This document shows positions 41,133 through 49,909 of a stretch of 56,485 nucleotides of DNA, one piece after another; within the stretch, counting starts at the first letter, position 1; each line of letters opens with the position of its first letter. The stretch is from Bacteroidota bacterium (lineage in GTDB: Bacteria > Bacteroidota > Rhodothermia > Rhodothermales > JABDKH01). Under the pieces are notes generated by a model that was not told where the DNA came from, made no database searches, and saw only the letters and a list, made by a program, of their open reading frames with translations. The translations under genes were made by a program, and so were the position numbers. The DNA is taken from positions 1-56,485 of the forward strand of contig JAGQWL010000109.1 in the NCBI GenBank assembly GCA_020437385.1, in the 5' to 3' direction.

Positions 41133-42221
41133 TCAGTGAGCCGAGTGCCGTGTGTCGTCCCGAATCGCGAGTTGGGACGTATGGGCCCTTCGAAATGCAC
41201 TGGGGGTCTGCCCAGTCACTTCCTTAAAAACGCGATTGAAGGCCGATTTGGAGTTGAAGCCGGCGTCGTGAAGAATGGCGAGTATGGTATCGTTTTGACG
41301 AGCTGGAGAAACGAGCAGCTCCCGGGCATAGTCTACCCGCAGCCGATTGATGTAGTCTGTGAAGGATACCCCAAGGTGCGCATTCAGCACGTACGAGACG
41401 TGTCGTTGCGGTACACCCAGCCTCGTCGCGAGATCGGCAATCGTAAGGGTCGGATCCAGGAATTCGTGATGCGACTCCATGTGGCTACTGAGCTTGGCGG
41501 ATACGACCGCAGTCTCTTCGGCCGAAAGAAGGTCAGCGGATACTGTCCCCGCATCGTAAAGCGGCAGCGCCCTGATTCCCGAAACGGCAGCGCTGCCGGC
41601 GAAAATCAGGAGGAGCAGGATCGAAACAAACTCGAGTGACGCAGCTATCGCCGGTATTGCCCGGCTGAGGCCCGCAATGCTGGATCCTGCACTGAACAGC
41701 CAGTGCACACCGAAGAGCAGCAGGATCGAGCGAATCCGGGACAAGCCTGTCACGGGCCTGGCCGACTTCCGACGACTCAGGTGGCGCCACGCCGCACCGT
41801 AGTACAACAGGAAGCTGATCTGAATGAAAAACAGCACTACTACTCCCGGCGTTCTCGGAAAAACCATCAAGCAGAATGCGAGGGTCGCAGCGGGTACGAA
41901 ATGCACGAGCGGTCCGTACGAGCCTGAAGCAGTTGGGGCGCCTGAAGAACCCGAGGAGCCGGAGGCGACTCTTTCCCAAAGAAAAACCAGGGCAGGGATT
42001 GCGGCGAACAGGCCGGTAGCAATCGCACGCACCGGTACTGCGGTCAAGAAGGGGACGGGTGTAGATGCAGCCAAAGCAAAGCGCAAAACGATCAGCGCAT
42101 TTGCAAGAAGAATTGCCGCCAGATATCTGTTTGACGCGACCGAGCGATTGCCGCTTCCAAGCAAGGCAATCGCAAAAACCATCAGGAGTGCGAAGGTGCT
42201 GTAATAAAGTGCCGTAAACAT
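41133..42221 (-). CDS. Membrane-bound AraC-type transcriptional regulator
   Basis: A 362-residue protein whose N-terminal half has about seven hydrophobic segments (residues 1-215) and whose C-terminal 110 residues are an AraC-type DNA-binding domain. The two HTHs are visible: TIADLATRLGVPQRHVSYVLN and ILAILHDAGFNSKSAFNRVFKE, followed by TGQTPSAFRR. This membrane-plus-AraC architecture is common in Bacteroidota, and the signal is unknown. It begins 80 bases after the lone Fis-type protein and may be co-transcribed with it. Confidence 0.92.
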   Translation of the reverse strand: MFTALYYSTFALLMVFAIALLGSGNRSVASNRYLAAILLANALIVLRFALAASTPVPFLTAVPVRAIATGLFAAIPALVFLWERVASGSSGSSGAPTASGSYGPLVHFVPAATLAFCLMVFPRTPGVVVLFFIQISFLLYYGAAWRHLSRRKSARPVTGLSRIRSILLLFGVHWLFSAGSSIAGLSRAIPAIAASLEFVSILLLLIFAGSAAVSGIRALPLYDAGTVSADLLSAEETAVVSAKLSSHMESHHEFLDPTLTIADLATRLGVPQRHVSYVLNAHLGVSFTDYINRLRVDYARELLVSPARQNDTILAILHDAGFNSKSAFNRVFKEVTGQTPSAFRRAHTSQLAIRDDTRHSAH

Positions 42222-42301
42222 CTGGGCGTCGAACGGGACAGGCTCAATGACACGTGCAAGGTAGGTTCTTCACTGCCTCACTGCCAGCCCAATCGACGGC
42301 A

Positions 42302-42601
42302 TCAGCTCTCGCTGCGCTTATGAAATCCGAGCTGTTTCATCCGCTTCCACAGATGTACGCGGTTGATGCCGAGTGCATCCGCCGTTTCATTGATGCGCCA
42401 TGCGTGCAGTTCCAGGATGTGCCGAATGTAGTTGGCCTCAAAGCGATCCCGCGCACGCTTCAGACTATCGGGCTGTCCTTCACGACAGATCAGGGCGATA
42501 AGGTGTCGGTAAAGCTGGTCGTCGAAGGAGTCGGATTGGCCATTTCGATTGTCGGATTGTACGTCTCGTACTGCCTCTTTCTGCGCCTCGGATGCTTGCA
42601 T
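42302..42601 (-). CDS. Stand-alone Fis-type HTH protein
   Basis: A 99-residue protein whose last 55 residues are a Fis/HTH_8 domain: FEANYIRHILELHAWRINETADALGINRVHLWKRMKQLG. This is the DNA-binding module normally fused to sigma-54 activators, here without receiver or AAA+ domain. The first 45 residues are polar and unrecognised. AGAGGT upstream of ATG 42601 is a fair ribosome site. It may act as a nucleoid-type or operator-binding protein, or heterodimerise with an activator (inference). Confidence 0.82.
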   Translation of the reverse strand: MQASEAQKEAVRDVQSDNRNGQSDSFDDQLYRHLIALICREGQPDSLKRARDRFEANYIRHILELHAWRINETADALGINRVHLWKRMKQLGFHKRSES

Positions 42602-43059
42602 GGCTGGACCTCTGCATAATTACCAGTCTGGTTGCGTCCTCACGCCAGGTTCGCCGATGGCCCGCGTGCATTCGGGCCACCGACGATACTGCCTGGCGCT
42701 TCGCGGAGGGCGCTACCATTCAAGACACAGAGTTGCCCAAACGTAACCTCGCTCGGGCCGAAAAAAGTTCAGATCGAAGGTGTTGTTTGAAAAACAGACA
42801 TTTTTGAGTCATTTTTTGGCCTGACACGCAGACGCAGCGGGCTCGAAGGCGTCGTTCTGTGCCGTGGAAAGGGGTAAGCCGGTGAGGTGGATCGGTAGCG
42901 TTCGACGCCGCGGTCGGCATTTTGCCGTCACGATTATCATACCTGACCTTGCTGGTTGCTCAACCGGAATGCCGGAAGTTCACGGTGTCCAATCACGGTG
43001 TCCAATCACGGTGTCCAATCACGGTGTCTAATCACGGTGTCCAAATCTGGAGATACCCG
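42602..43059. other. Intergenic region before the ankyrin gene
   Basis: No gene is visible in these 458 bases between divergent genes. Near the 3' end lies a five-copy 13-bp tandem repeat; AT-rich GTTTGAAAAACAGACATTTTTGAG around 42783-42807 could contain promoter elements, and CGGCA-TTT-TGCCG at 42914-42926 is a small hairpin. A ribosome site (GGAG) lies seven bases before ATG 43060. Confidence 0.55.
42980..43044. repeat. 13-bp tandem repeat, five copies
   Basis: TCACGGTGTCCAA is repeated five times head to tail; only the fourth copy differs (TCTAA for TCCAA). It ends 15 bases before ATG 43060, between the likely promoter and the ribosome site or overlapping the promoter. Copy-number changes would alter spacing by 13 bases. 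Confidence 0.9.
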
Positions 43060-45162
43060 ATGCGCGCACTCCCATACTGTCGTCCGTCACGTTACCGGTG
43101 CCTGCTCCCGACGATGCTCATCGCGTTGCTGGCACTCGCGACCGATTCCCGGGCACAGGACCGACCGTCGCACGATGTAGATGAGGAGCGGGCAGAAGCG
43201 CTCCGCAGCATACTTGACGACATTCCGCCGACCCGGCTTGGATACGAGTCGGCCGTCAGGGAAAGCGAGGCCCTTCGCGACCTCGTCTTTTTTCGCGCTG
43301 AGATCGCTGCGCGTCACGGTGACATCGGAATACTCGACAGTACACTCCGCGCGATCGAGTCTCTTGGCGGCAGTGCGGATTCGCGACTGGGCAAGCGCGT
43401 ATTCGAGTTTCCCACCGGTGTGGACGACACCGTTGAGCGCCGGATTTTTCTCCTCGACTCGGTGTTGCCTTTTCTGTTTCCGGCATGGGAAGCGGCTACG
43501 TACAACTGTGGTCCGACCGCTCTATTCACCCAGACAATCTATATCCAGGGAGTGCTCTACACGGGTGAGCAGCAGTCGTCGTATGTCTGTCGATCCGGGG
43601 CACTCAGCGTCGCACATGCGGTCCGCAAGATTGTTTTCGCTGACAGTTCCGGAACGAGTGCGGGCGTCGTGACCAGCCTCGAGTTCGATTCGCCATGGAT
43701 GAACGTTTATTATCCGGATCGCGAGACCTTCACGGTAACGCCATCCGATATATCCGCCCACACGCTGCTCGCCGCTGCCGCGGTCACCGGACAGATCGAC
43801 GTGATGGCAGTCCTGGTGGATCGCGGTGCTTCCATCGACCTTCCATCCGATTCCGGATATACTGCGCTGCACCTTGCAGCCCTCGCCGGACAGAACGCCT
43901 CGACATCGTGGCTTCTGGAAGCAGGAGCGGATCCGAACGCGGCTACCGATACCGGCCGCACGCCGCTTCACTCGGCCGTCGGGCGCGGTGACGCTGAGTT
44001 GATCCGAACCCTCGTTTCGTTCGGCGCCAGTGTTGACAGGGTTGCCGACGACGGTGACACTGCCTTGCTTGCAGCAATTCGATCAGGTAGGGCGGATCTC
44101 GTACGGGTACTTCTGGACCTCGGCGCCGACCCGGAGATCAAGGATGCGAATGGGAATACGGCACTGATGTTGGCAGTCAGTCGCATGCCGCAGTTGATAC
44201 CGGCGATGGTCGAGGCCGGCGCGAACCCGAACACCAAAGGTCCGAGTGACTGGACAGCCCTGCACTTCGCGGCCGAATCGGGGGTAACGGATGTAATCGA
44301 CGATCTCCTGCGCCTCGGTGCGGACCTGTCTCTTCGGAGCGAACGGGGGAGAACCGCGTTGTCTGTTGCGGCGGCGCACGCCAACACGGATGCGGTGCGT
44401 CTGCTGATCGACAACGGAGCAGAAGTGGACGCGGCAGACGACGAAAGCAACACACCGTTGATGTTGGCGTCCGGCGCCGGCAGCGCCCGGACGGTAGAAG
44501 TGCTTCTCCGATCCGGAGCTTCACGGAAAGCGCGAAATGAAGACGGCAAGCGTGCTGTGGACGTCGCGAAGTCCCGTAAGCGCATACCGGTTCTGCAGCT
44601 TTACAAGCACATCGAGCCGGTGCATGTCGCGTTTGCGAAAGCGTCGGTAAATCTCGCCCGGCTTGAACACCCGCAGCACGAATCATCTCCGGGGGTCGAC
44701 CTTGGAATGTCGCTGGCGGTTCGAGTGCAGCGGCGCATCCGATTGCAGACCGATGTCGGTTTGGCGTTTCGGGCGACTGACCCCGTTGAAGAGGGCGAGA
44801 TCCAGCTTCCGCCTAACGGCGACTGGTACTACTGGCTTACGTCAGTCGACGTGCGCCCGCAAATCCGATACGCAATCGGCAATCCGTATCGGCACCACCT
44901 CTACGTTCTTGGAGGTGTGGGGTACAGTGCTGTTCTCGACAACGTTCTGAGAGACTGGACCAAAGACAACGAGGACGTTGACGTACTCGATACAACCGAT
45001 GATTCCTTCGTGTCGATAAATGCGGGTCTGGGTGTTGAGTTTGCCAGGTCTCGAAGCGTCTGGACTCTGGAACTTACCTACATGCGAGTGCCCTCGTTTC
45101 AGCTCGATCGATTCGACGGCGCACTCGGTTCGTGGGGCTTCTCCATTGGATTCGGGAAATAA
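43060..45162 (+). CDS. Exported ankyrin-repeat protein fused to an outer-membrane beta-barrel
   Basis: A 700-residue protein. The signal peptide ends in SRAQ; a helical N-terminal domain of unknown type has two Cys (YNCGPTAL, SYVCRSG). About nine ankyrin repeats follow (residues ~225-520, for example GYTALHLAALAGQ, GRTPLHSAVGRGD, GNTALMLAVSRM, DWTALHFAAESG). The last 170 residues look like a small outer-membrane barrel of alternating hydrophobic strands ending in WGFSIGFGK. Ankyrins are normally cytosolic; here they should face the periplasm or the outside. Function unknown. The start ATG has GGAG seven bases upstream. Confidence 0.88.
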   Translation: MRALPYCRPSRYRCLLPTMLIALLALATDSRAQDRPSHDVDEERAEALRSILDDIPPTRLGYESAVRESEALRDLVFFRAEIAARHGDIGILDSTLRAIESLGGSADSRLGKRVFEFPTGVDDTVERRIFLLDSVLPFLFPAWEAATYNCGPTALFTQTIYIQGVLYTGEQQSSYVCRSGALSVAHAVRKIVFADSSGTSAGVVTSLEFDSPWMNVYYPDRETFTVTPSDISAHTLLAAAAVTGQIDVMAVLVDRGASIDLPSDSGYTALHLAALAGQNASTSWLLEAGADPNAATDTGRTPLHSAVGRGDAELIRTLVSFGASVDRVADDGDTALLAAIRSGRADLVRVLLDLGADPEIKDANGNTALMLAVSRMPQLIPAMVEAGANPNTKGPSDWTALHFAAESGVTDVIDDLLRLGADLSLRSERGRTALSVAAAHANTDAVRLLIDNGAEVDAADDESNTPLMLASGAGSARTVEVLLRSGASRKARNEDGKRAVDVAKSRKRIPVLQLYKHIEPVHVAFAKASVNLARLEHPQHESSPGVDLGMSLAVRVQRRIRLQTDVGLAFRATDPVEEGEIQLPPNGDWYYWLTSVDVRPQIRYAIGNPYRHHLYVLGGVGYSAVLDNVLRDWTKDNEDVDVLDTTDDSFVSINAGLGVEFARSRSVWTLELTYMRVPSFQLDRFDGALGSWGFSIGFGK

Positions 45163-45181
45163 CGCCCGCGAAGTACCCGTG

Positions 45182-47209
45182 CTACGCGACGGCTACCTGA
45201 TCGGCCGACCAGCCAAGTTCCTCTGCCTTGGCGCGCGCCATGGCAGGGATGTCTTCTGATAGTAGCGACTCGTGAATAATCTGGATGCCGAGCGCGTGAT
45301 TGATCAGCGCATCGAGTTGGACAAGCGTTGATCGAGGCGTTTCGTCAGAGTAATACAGGTCCAGGAGCCGACCGACGTTCTTGTGATCGAGCACACCGGC
45401 GTCGGCGATGTGATCGGGCGTGAGGTACGTCGCCGCCAGTTCTTTCATCGCGTTGAGTTTATCATCGTCGGTATGCGCAGGAGGTGCCATGAAGGCAAAC
45501 TTCTCCCGCTCGTAGAGTTCAGTTGGCAGAAGTCCCTTCATTGCCTCGCGTAGAACGTACTTCTCAGTCCGGCCCTTGATTCGGTATCGCGGCGGGATCG
45601 TGGCCGCGTACTCTGCAAGATGGTGGTCGAGAAACGCGGGTCGGGCCTCCATCGAATTGGCCATGTCGACGCGGTCGCCACCCCATGTCAGGATCTGGCC
45701 CTCGAGCATCGTTTTGATCCAGACGTATTGGGCAATGTCGAGCGGATGTCGGTCCTCGATCTGGCTCCGGTCGAGCGCGTCGGCAATCGCGCTGCCCGGT
45801 GAATAGCCGTCGAGTGCTCCTCGGATGTGCGGCGACAAGAGTGCCGGCACGCGAACGGCAGCGGCGAGCCATGGCTGCAGGCAGGAAGGGGTAAACCCGC
45901 AGAGAGCTGTCAAGGCCGGATCGTCTACTGCCTCCGCAGCAAGCATGGCGCCGGAGAACAACTCGTTCGATTCGGAAAGCATTCGCGTCCAGGTTTCCCG
46001 TTCGGTCGCCGGTAACGAGTCGAGACCGTACAGAAACATGTCGCGCCGGAAACTGGGATAGCCCGCAAACAGCTCGTCCGATCCCTCGCCCGTTACCACA
46101 ACCTTGTAGCCGCTTTCATGCACGTGCCTGCTCATGAGCAGTTTGGCGACGCCCAGGGTATTGTAGATGGTGCGTTCGGTATGCCAATGCGTTTCGACGA
46201 AATGATCGTACAGAAGTGAGGCGTCGACCCGAAGGATGTCCTGCGCAGCGCCCACCGATTCGGCCATCCGCGTTGCGATGGCGCTTTCGTCGTAGTCGTC
46301 GTGGTCAAATCCGATCGTGAACGCGCGAACGGAGTCCTGCCGGCAAGCCGAGGCAAGACCAAGAATTGAACACGAGTCGATGCCGCCCGAGAGATAACAT
46401 CCAACAGGCACATCCGCTACGAGACGCAACTGAACAGCCTCGAGGAGTCTTGCACGCGTTTCCTCGATGCACTCCTGTTCAGACATCACCGCGCGCGCAT
46501 CCTCGTGCCTCGGGAACGGCATATCCCAGTAGGCCTGATCGGAAATCTTGAATCCGTTCTCACCGCGTTGGATAACAAGCGCGTGACCGGGCTGGACCTG
46601 ATTCACGCCCGCATACGGCGTGGTCCCCGGCACAATCGTCTGCATGAGCTGATGAAACACACCCTCGTTCGAGAAATTCCGATCAACTTCCGGATGGGCA
46701 AAAAGAACCTTGACTTCGGAGCCGAAAACAATGGTGTCGCCCGCCTGCGTCCAGTAGAGCGGCTTGATCCCAAAGCGGTCGCGGACGAGAATCAGTCGGT
46801 CGCGCTCGCGGTCATAGAGGGCAAAGGCAAACTCTCCGCGCAGGTGCGACAGCATGCCGAACAGATCCAGCCGCGGATAGAGGTGCAGGAGTAGCTCGGA
46901 GTCCGACTTCGTCTGGAATCGGGCTCCCCGAGCGGTGAGATCGGCACGTATTCGTTGATAGTCGTAGAACTCGCCGTTGTGAGTGGTCATCAAACGGCCG
47001 TCCGACGAGGTGATCGGCTGGTTACCCGAATCGTGAAGGTCGATGATAGCGAGGCGGGCGTGACTGAAACCGACTCCGGCATCGTCCATCGATGCGACTC
47101 CGAAGCCGTCCGGGCCACGGTGATGCTGGATCGCCGCCATCGAGACGAGAAGATCCGGGTCAATAGGGCGATTTCGGTCCAGGTTGATATATCCGGCTAT
47201 GCCGCACAT
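45182..47209 (-). CDS. asnB: Glutamine-dependent asparagine synthetase-like amidotransferase
   Basis: A 675-residue class II glutamine amidotransferase with an ATP-dependent synthetase domain. Cys2 of MCGIAGY is the glutaminase nucleophile; HHRGPDGFG, ARLAIIDL, NGEFYDY and SDSELLL complete the glutamine site. The synthetase P-loop is LSGGIDSCSI (about residue 270), and TGEGSDELFAGY is present. It activates a carboxylate with ATP and transfers ammonia. AsnB usually makes asparagine, but relatives amidate other acceptors. It is the last gene of a tight operon (six bases after the carbamoyltransferase), so the substrate may not be aspartate (inference). Confidence 0.9.
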   Translation of the reverse strand: MCGIAGYINLDRNRPIDPDLLVSMAAIQHHRGPDGFGVASMDDAGVGFSHARLAIIDLHDSGNQPITSSDGRLMTTHNGEFYDYQRIRADLTARGARFQTKSDSELLLHLYPRLDLFGMLSHLRGEFAFALYDRERDRLILVRDRFGIKPLYWTQAGDTIVFGSEVKVLFAHPEVDRNFSNEGVFHQLMQTIVPGTTPYAGVNQVQPGHALVIQRGENGFKISDQAYWDMPFPRHEDARAVMSEQECIEETRARLLEAVQLRLVADVPVGCYLSGGIDSCSILGLASACRQDSVRAFTIGFDHDDYDESAIATRMAESVGAAQDILRVDASLLYDHFVETHWHTERTIYNTLGVAKLLMSRHVHESGYKVVVTGEGSDELFAGYPSFRRDMFLYGLDSLPATERETWTRMLSESNELFSGAMLAAEAVDDPALTALCGFTPSCLQPWLAAAVRVPALLSPHIRGALDGYSPGSAIADALDRSQIEDRHPLDIAQYVWIKTMLEGQILTWGGDRVDMANSMEARPAFLDHHLAEYAATIPPRYRIKGRTEKYVLREAMKGLLPTELYEREKFAFMAPPAHTDDDKLNAMKELAATYLTPDHIADAGVLDHKNVGRLLDLYYSDETPRSTLVQLDALINHALGIQIIHESLLSEDIPAMARAKAEELGWSADQVAVA

Positions 47210-47215
47210 GGTGGG

Positions 47216-48328
47216 TTACTGGGTTTGAGTTTTTTCGTTGACTGTTGCCGCAGGAAGCGGGACGTCCACAACCTGTGAGATCCGGCTGGTGATGCACGTG
47301 AGCAGGGCCATCCGGATGAATACGGCTCCCCTGGCTTGCGCGAAGTACCAGTTGTGTGGGGTAGAGTCGAGCGTGACATCGAGTTCGGGTCCGCGGGCAA
47401 GCGGATGAAGAACGATCGCTCCTTCCTTGAGAGGCGAGTCGGCCGTCAGTCGCAAGTCGCCGGTCAACCGTTCGAACGTGTCGCCGACCCACGCGATCGA
47501 GTTGATGTAAACGATGTCGAGGTCCGGCAGAACGCTGGCAAGATTGCTCTCCGTATTCAAGTTGAGCCCGGACGCTTCGAGCTCCTCACGCTGACCGTCA
47601 TCAAACAAGTCGTCATCGTGATTGATGACGACCACCTCCTCGATGGCGTGCGATATCATGGAAAGCAGAATCAGCAGGCTGCGCACGGTTCGCATACGGG
47701 CCGGCGTGCCGATGATGCCGATGCGCACCTTTTCCTTCGGGGACGCGGTGGCGAGATCCGGCCGCCACTTGAAGATCGCGTACAGGTCCGCCAGCGCCTG
47801 GGTCGGATGTTCGTCGATCCCGTTGCCGGCATTGATGATCGGGATGCGCAGGCCGTTCAGCGTCTCATAAATCGCACCCTCACTGTTGTCGCGCAGCACC
47901 ACGAGGTCGCCATAGCTGCTGAACATCTCTGCGACATCGCGCAGGCTTTCACCTTTGGCGATACCGGTTGTCAGCGGATCCGTAATCGAGATGACGTCGC
48001 CCCCGAGCCGGTGCCAGGCACTCTCGAAAGAGAGGCGCGTTCGGGTGCTCGGCTCGTAGAACGCCGTGATCATGATCTTGCCGGAAAGCGGCTGATGAAG
48101 CAGCGTCGGCTGCCGCTCCATGTCTGCTGCAAGTCTGGAAAGCTGGACGAGCGTTTCCCGGTCAAATTGACGTGCCGACACAACGTGTCGGTTCGCCAGG
48201 TTCAACAGCGGCTCGGCGTTTTCACGAACGGCGTCAAGGAGCGCGAGGGGTCGTTCAATTCCGGACACGCCGCTTCGCACCTCGATCGGTCGTTCGAGCA
48301 GCGTGGGGTCGGTTGTAACTTCTACCAT
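47216..48328 (-). CDS. Aspartate carbamoyltransferase-like enzyme, substrate probably altered
   Basis: A 370-residue ATCase/OTCase-fold protein. Carbamoyl-phosphate residues are kept: FYEPSTRTRLSFESA, KGES (80s loop), LRDNSEGA, GNGIDEHPTQALADLY and RTVRSL. In the second substrate site the E. coli TRVQKER stretch (Arg229, Gln231) reads NSIAWVGDTFER, so both aspartate-contacting side chains seem lost; HPLPR is HPLARG. It may carbamoylate another amino compound. Its start overlaps the stop of the 39-residue peptide gene by seven bases (GAGG ribosome site upstream). Housekeeping pyrB with pyrI or pyrC is not nearby. Confidence 0.85.
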   Translation of the reverse strand: MVEVTTDPTLLERPIEVRSGVSGIERPLALLDAVRENAEPLLNLANRHVVSARQFDRETLVQLSRLAADMERQPTLLHQPLSGKIMITAFYEPSTRTRLSFESAWHRLGGDVISITDPLTTGIAKGESLRDVAEMFSSYGDLVVLRDNSEGAIYETLNGLRIPIINAGNGIDEHPTQALADLYAIFKWRPDLATASPKEKVRIGIIGTPARMRTVRSLLILLSMISHAIEEVVVINHDDDLFDDGQREELEASGLNLNTESNLASVLPDLDIVYINSIAWVGDTFERLTGDLRLTADSPLKEGAIVLHPLARGPELDVTLDSTPHNWYFAQARGAVFIRMALLTCITSRISQVVDVPLPAATVNEKTQTQ

Positions 48329-48441
48329 AGCGAACCTCGCTTCCAGTCAATTACCAGCATGACGAGGAGAATAATGGGTGCCGCGGCGCTGACGATCAGC
48401 GCCGCAAGGACAATTGTTTTAAGCAGTGCGGCTGATATCAT
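48322..48441 (-). CDS. 39-residue single-span membrane peptide, probable symporter accessory protein
   Basis: The frame ATG 48441 to TAG 48322 encodes 39 residues: a hydrophobic helix of about 25 residues (LLKTIVLAALIVSAAAPI then ILLVMLVI) followed by a DWKRGSLW tail. It has a strong ribosome site (AGGTGG about five bases before ATG), starts 13 bases after the symporter stop and overlaps the carbamoyltransferase start by seven bases. The gene order and the hydrophobic-helix-plus-WxxG ending resemble small accessory subunits annotated next to SSS symporters in other bacteria (by memory). Confidence 0.72.
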   Translation of the reverse strand: MISAALLKTIVLAALIVSAAAPIILLVMLVIDWKRGSLW

Positions 48442-48454
48442 CTTACCACCTGTG

Positions 48455-49909
48455 TTATGATGTCTGAGCCAGGGGCGAATCCGCCGGTTCAACCTCTTCT
48501 CGTAGCAGATCCCAGTCGAACGGAGCCGGATGAATCAGCGTAGTCAACAAGACGGTCGTCATCGAAACAGCGGAGCCGACAAGAGCCGCCACATAGAATC
48601 CAATGATGAAATAGGCGGAGAGTCCCGCGAGGCTGCCAAGCACCATCGCCATCGTCGCACCGGTCGGGTTCGTTTTGCGCCAGTAGAGTCCGGCGGCGAT
48701 CGGCCAGATCGTTGACGCCACAAACGCGCCGGTGAAATGCAACAGACTACCCAGTGTCGTCAGGTTGAGCATGCAAAGCAGCCACGTGCCGAAACCGAGA
48801 ATCAGGATTGTTCGCGATGCGGCTCCTCGCATCTGTTTCGGAGTCGCGTTGGGACGAATATGCTTGTGATAAATGTCTTCGACAATCAGGTCGCTCGTCG
48901 CCGCCAGCAGTGAGTCGAGGCTGGACGCCAGCGCCGAGAAGACGATGATGAAGACAAGGATCGCGCCGGCTTCACCGAGCAGGTTGGCCGCCATCAGCGG
49001 ACCAACCATGTCCGCTCGCGGAACGTTGAAGCCGAGGGCCGGAGCACCGAGCGCGATAAATCCTGCTGCGATCGGAATGGGCGTCCAGAAGAGTCCGGCG
49101 ATCAGGTAGGCCTTGAAACCGACGCCCTCGCCGAAGGCGAATGCCCTGCTCCACCACACGTTTGAATGAAAAATCTCGCCGATGCCGAAAAGCAGATTAT
49201 TAAACAGGAACATGATCGCGGCGGGCATCAGGAAGTTGAGAAGCTCGGGGCGATCCGTTGCCAGCGTATCGTGAATTTCGTCGAATCCGATGTAGCGGAT
49301 GGTCAGAAAGCCAAGTACAACAATGCCTGCGATGATGACGATCGTCTGAACGAAGTCGGTGCCGATGACCGCACGGAGGCCGCCGAGCAGCGTATAACAC
49401 ACGCAGATGCCAAGAATGACGGTCATTCCGATCCAGTACGGAATGCCACTGAGTGCCTGGATGAGGATGCCACCGGCCATGCCAAGGCTGATCAGCCACC
49501 CGCCGCCGTAGACCAATGAAATCACGAGAAACACACGCCACGCTGTCGTGCCGAATCGCAGCCGAAAGAAGTCGCCGCTGGTAAAACCTCCCGGCATCAG
49601 TCGCCGAATCCGTGCGGCCATCGGTGCGAAGAGGAAGAGGCCGACAGCGCCAAGCGAATAGCCGAGCATTCCCCAGATTCCGAGCTGGTAGGTGAGTTGT
49701 GGCGCGACCATCGTTGTGTTGGACGTGACCCACGTCGCCATTGCGGTTGCCGTACCGAGGGCCAGGCCGACACTCCGGCCGGCGAGCATGTAGTCCTCAA
49801 GCTCGTTCGCATTGCGACCCCACCACCAACCAAGCAGCACCCAGACAATGCTGAGCACAACGAGTATCAGTCCGGCAACGCCCGGATTCAGAATTGCTTC
49901 ATTGACCAT
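48455..49909 (-). CDS. Sodium:solute symporter (SSS family), possibly urea/ureide type
   Basis: A 484-residue carrier with about 13 membrane segments. Conserved blocks are DYMLAGRSVGLALGTATAMATW (AGR start), GGFTSGDFFRLRFG, LLGGLRAVIGTDFVQT and SALASSLDSLLAATSDLI. The arrangement is closer to the urea/Dur3-like branch than to SGLT sugars (by eye). The ATG at 49909 has a perfect AGGAGG five bases upstream, inside the end of the fn3 gene (11-base overlap). It probably takes up the product of this operon or a precursor (inference). The small peptide gene directly follows. Confidence 0.88.
   Translation of the reverse strand: MVNEAILNPGVAGLILVVLSIVWVLLGWWWGRNANELEDYMLAGRSVGLALGTATAMATWVTSNTTMVAPQLTYQLGIWGMLGYSLGAVGLFLFAPMAARIRRLMPGGFTSGDFFRLRFGTTAWRVFLVISLVYGGGWLISLGMAGGILIQALSGIPYWIGMTVILGICVCYTLLGGLRAVIGTDFVQTIVIIAGIVVLGFLTIRYIGFDEIHDTLATDRPELLNFLMPAAIMFLFNNLLFGIGEIFHSNVWWSRAFAFGEGVGFKAYLIAGLFWTPIPIAAGFIALGAPALGFNVPRADMVGPLMAANLLGEAGAILVFIIVFSALASSLDSLLAATSDLIVEDIYHKHIRPNATPKQMRGAASRTILILGFGTWLLCMLNLTTLGSLLHFTGAFVASTIWPIAAGLYWRKTNPTGATMAMVLGSLAGLSAYFIIGFYVAALVGSAVSMTTVLLTTLIHPAPFDWDLLREEVEPADSPLAQTS

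Noticed and set aside
42980-43044. CRISPR-like array
   Set aside because: Units are 13 bp and directly adjacent, with no spacers and no cas genes nearby.
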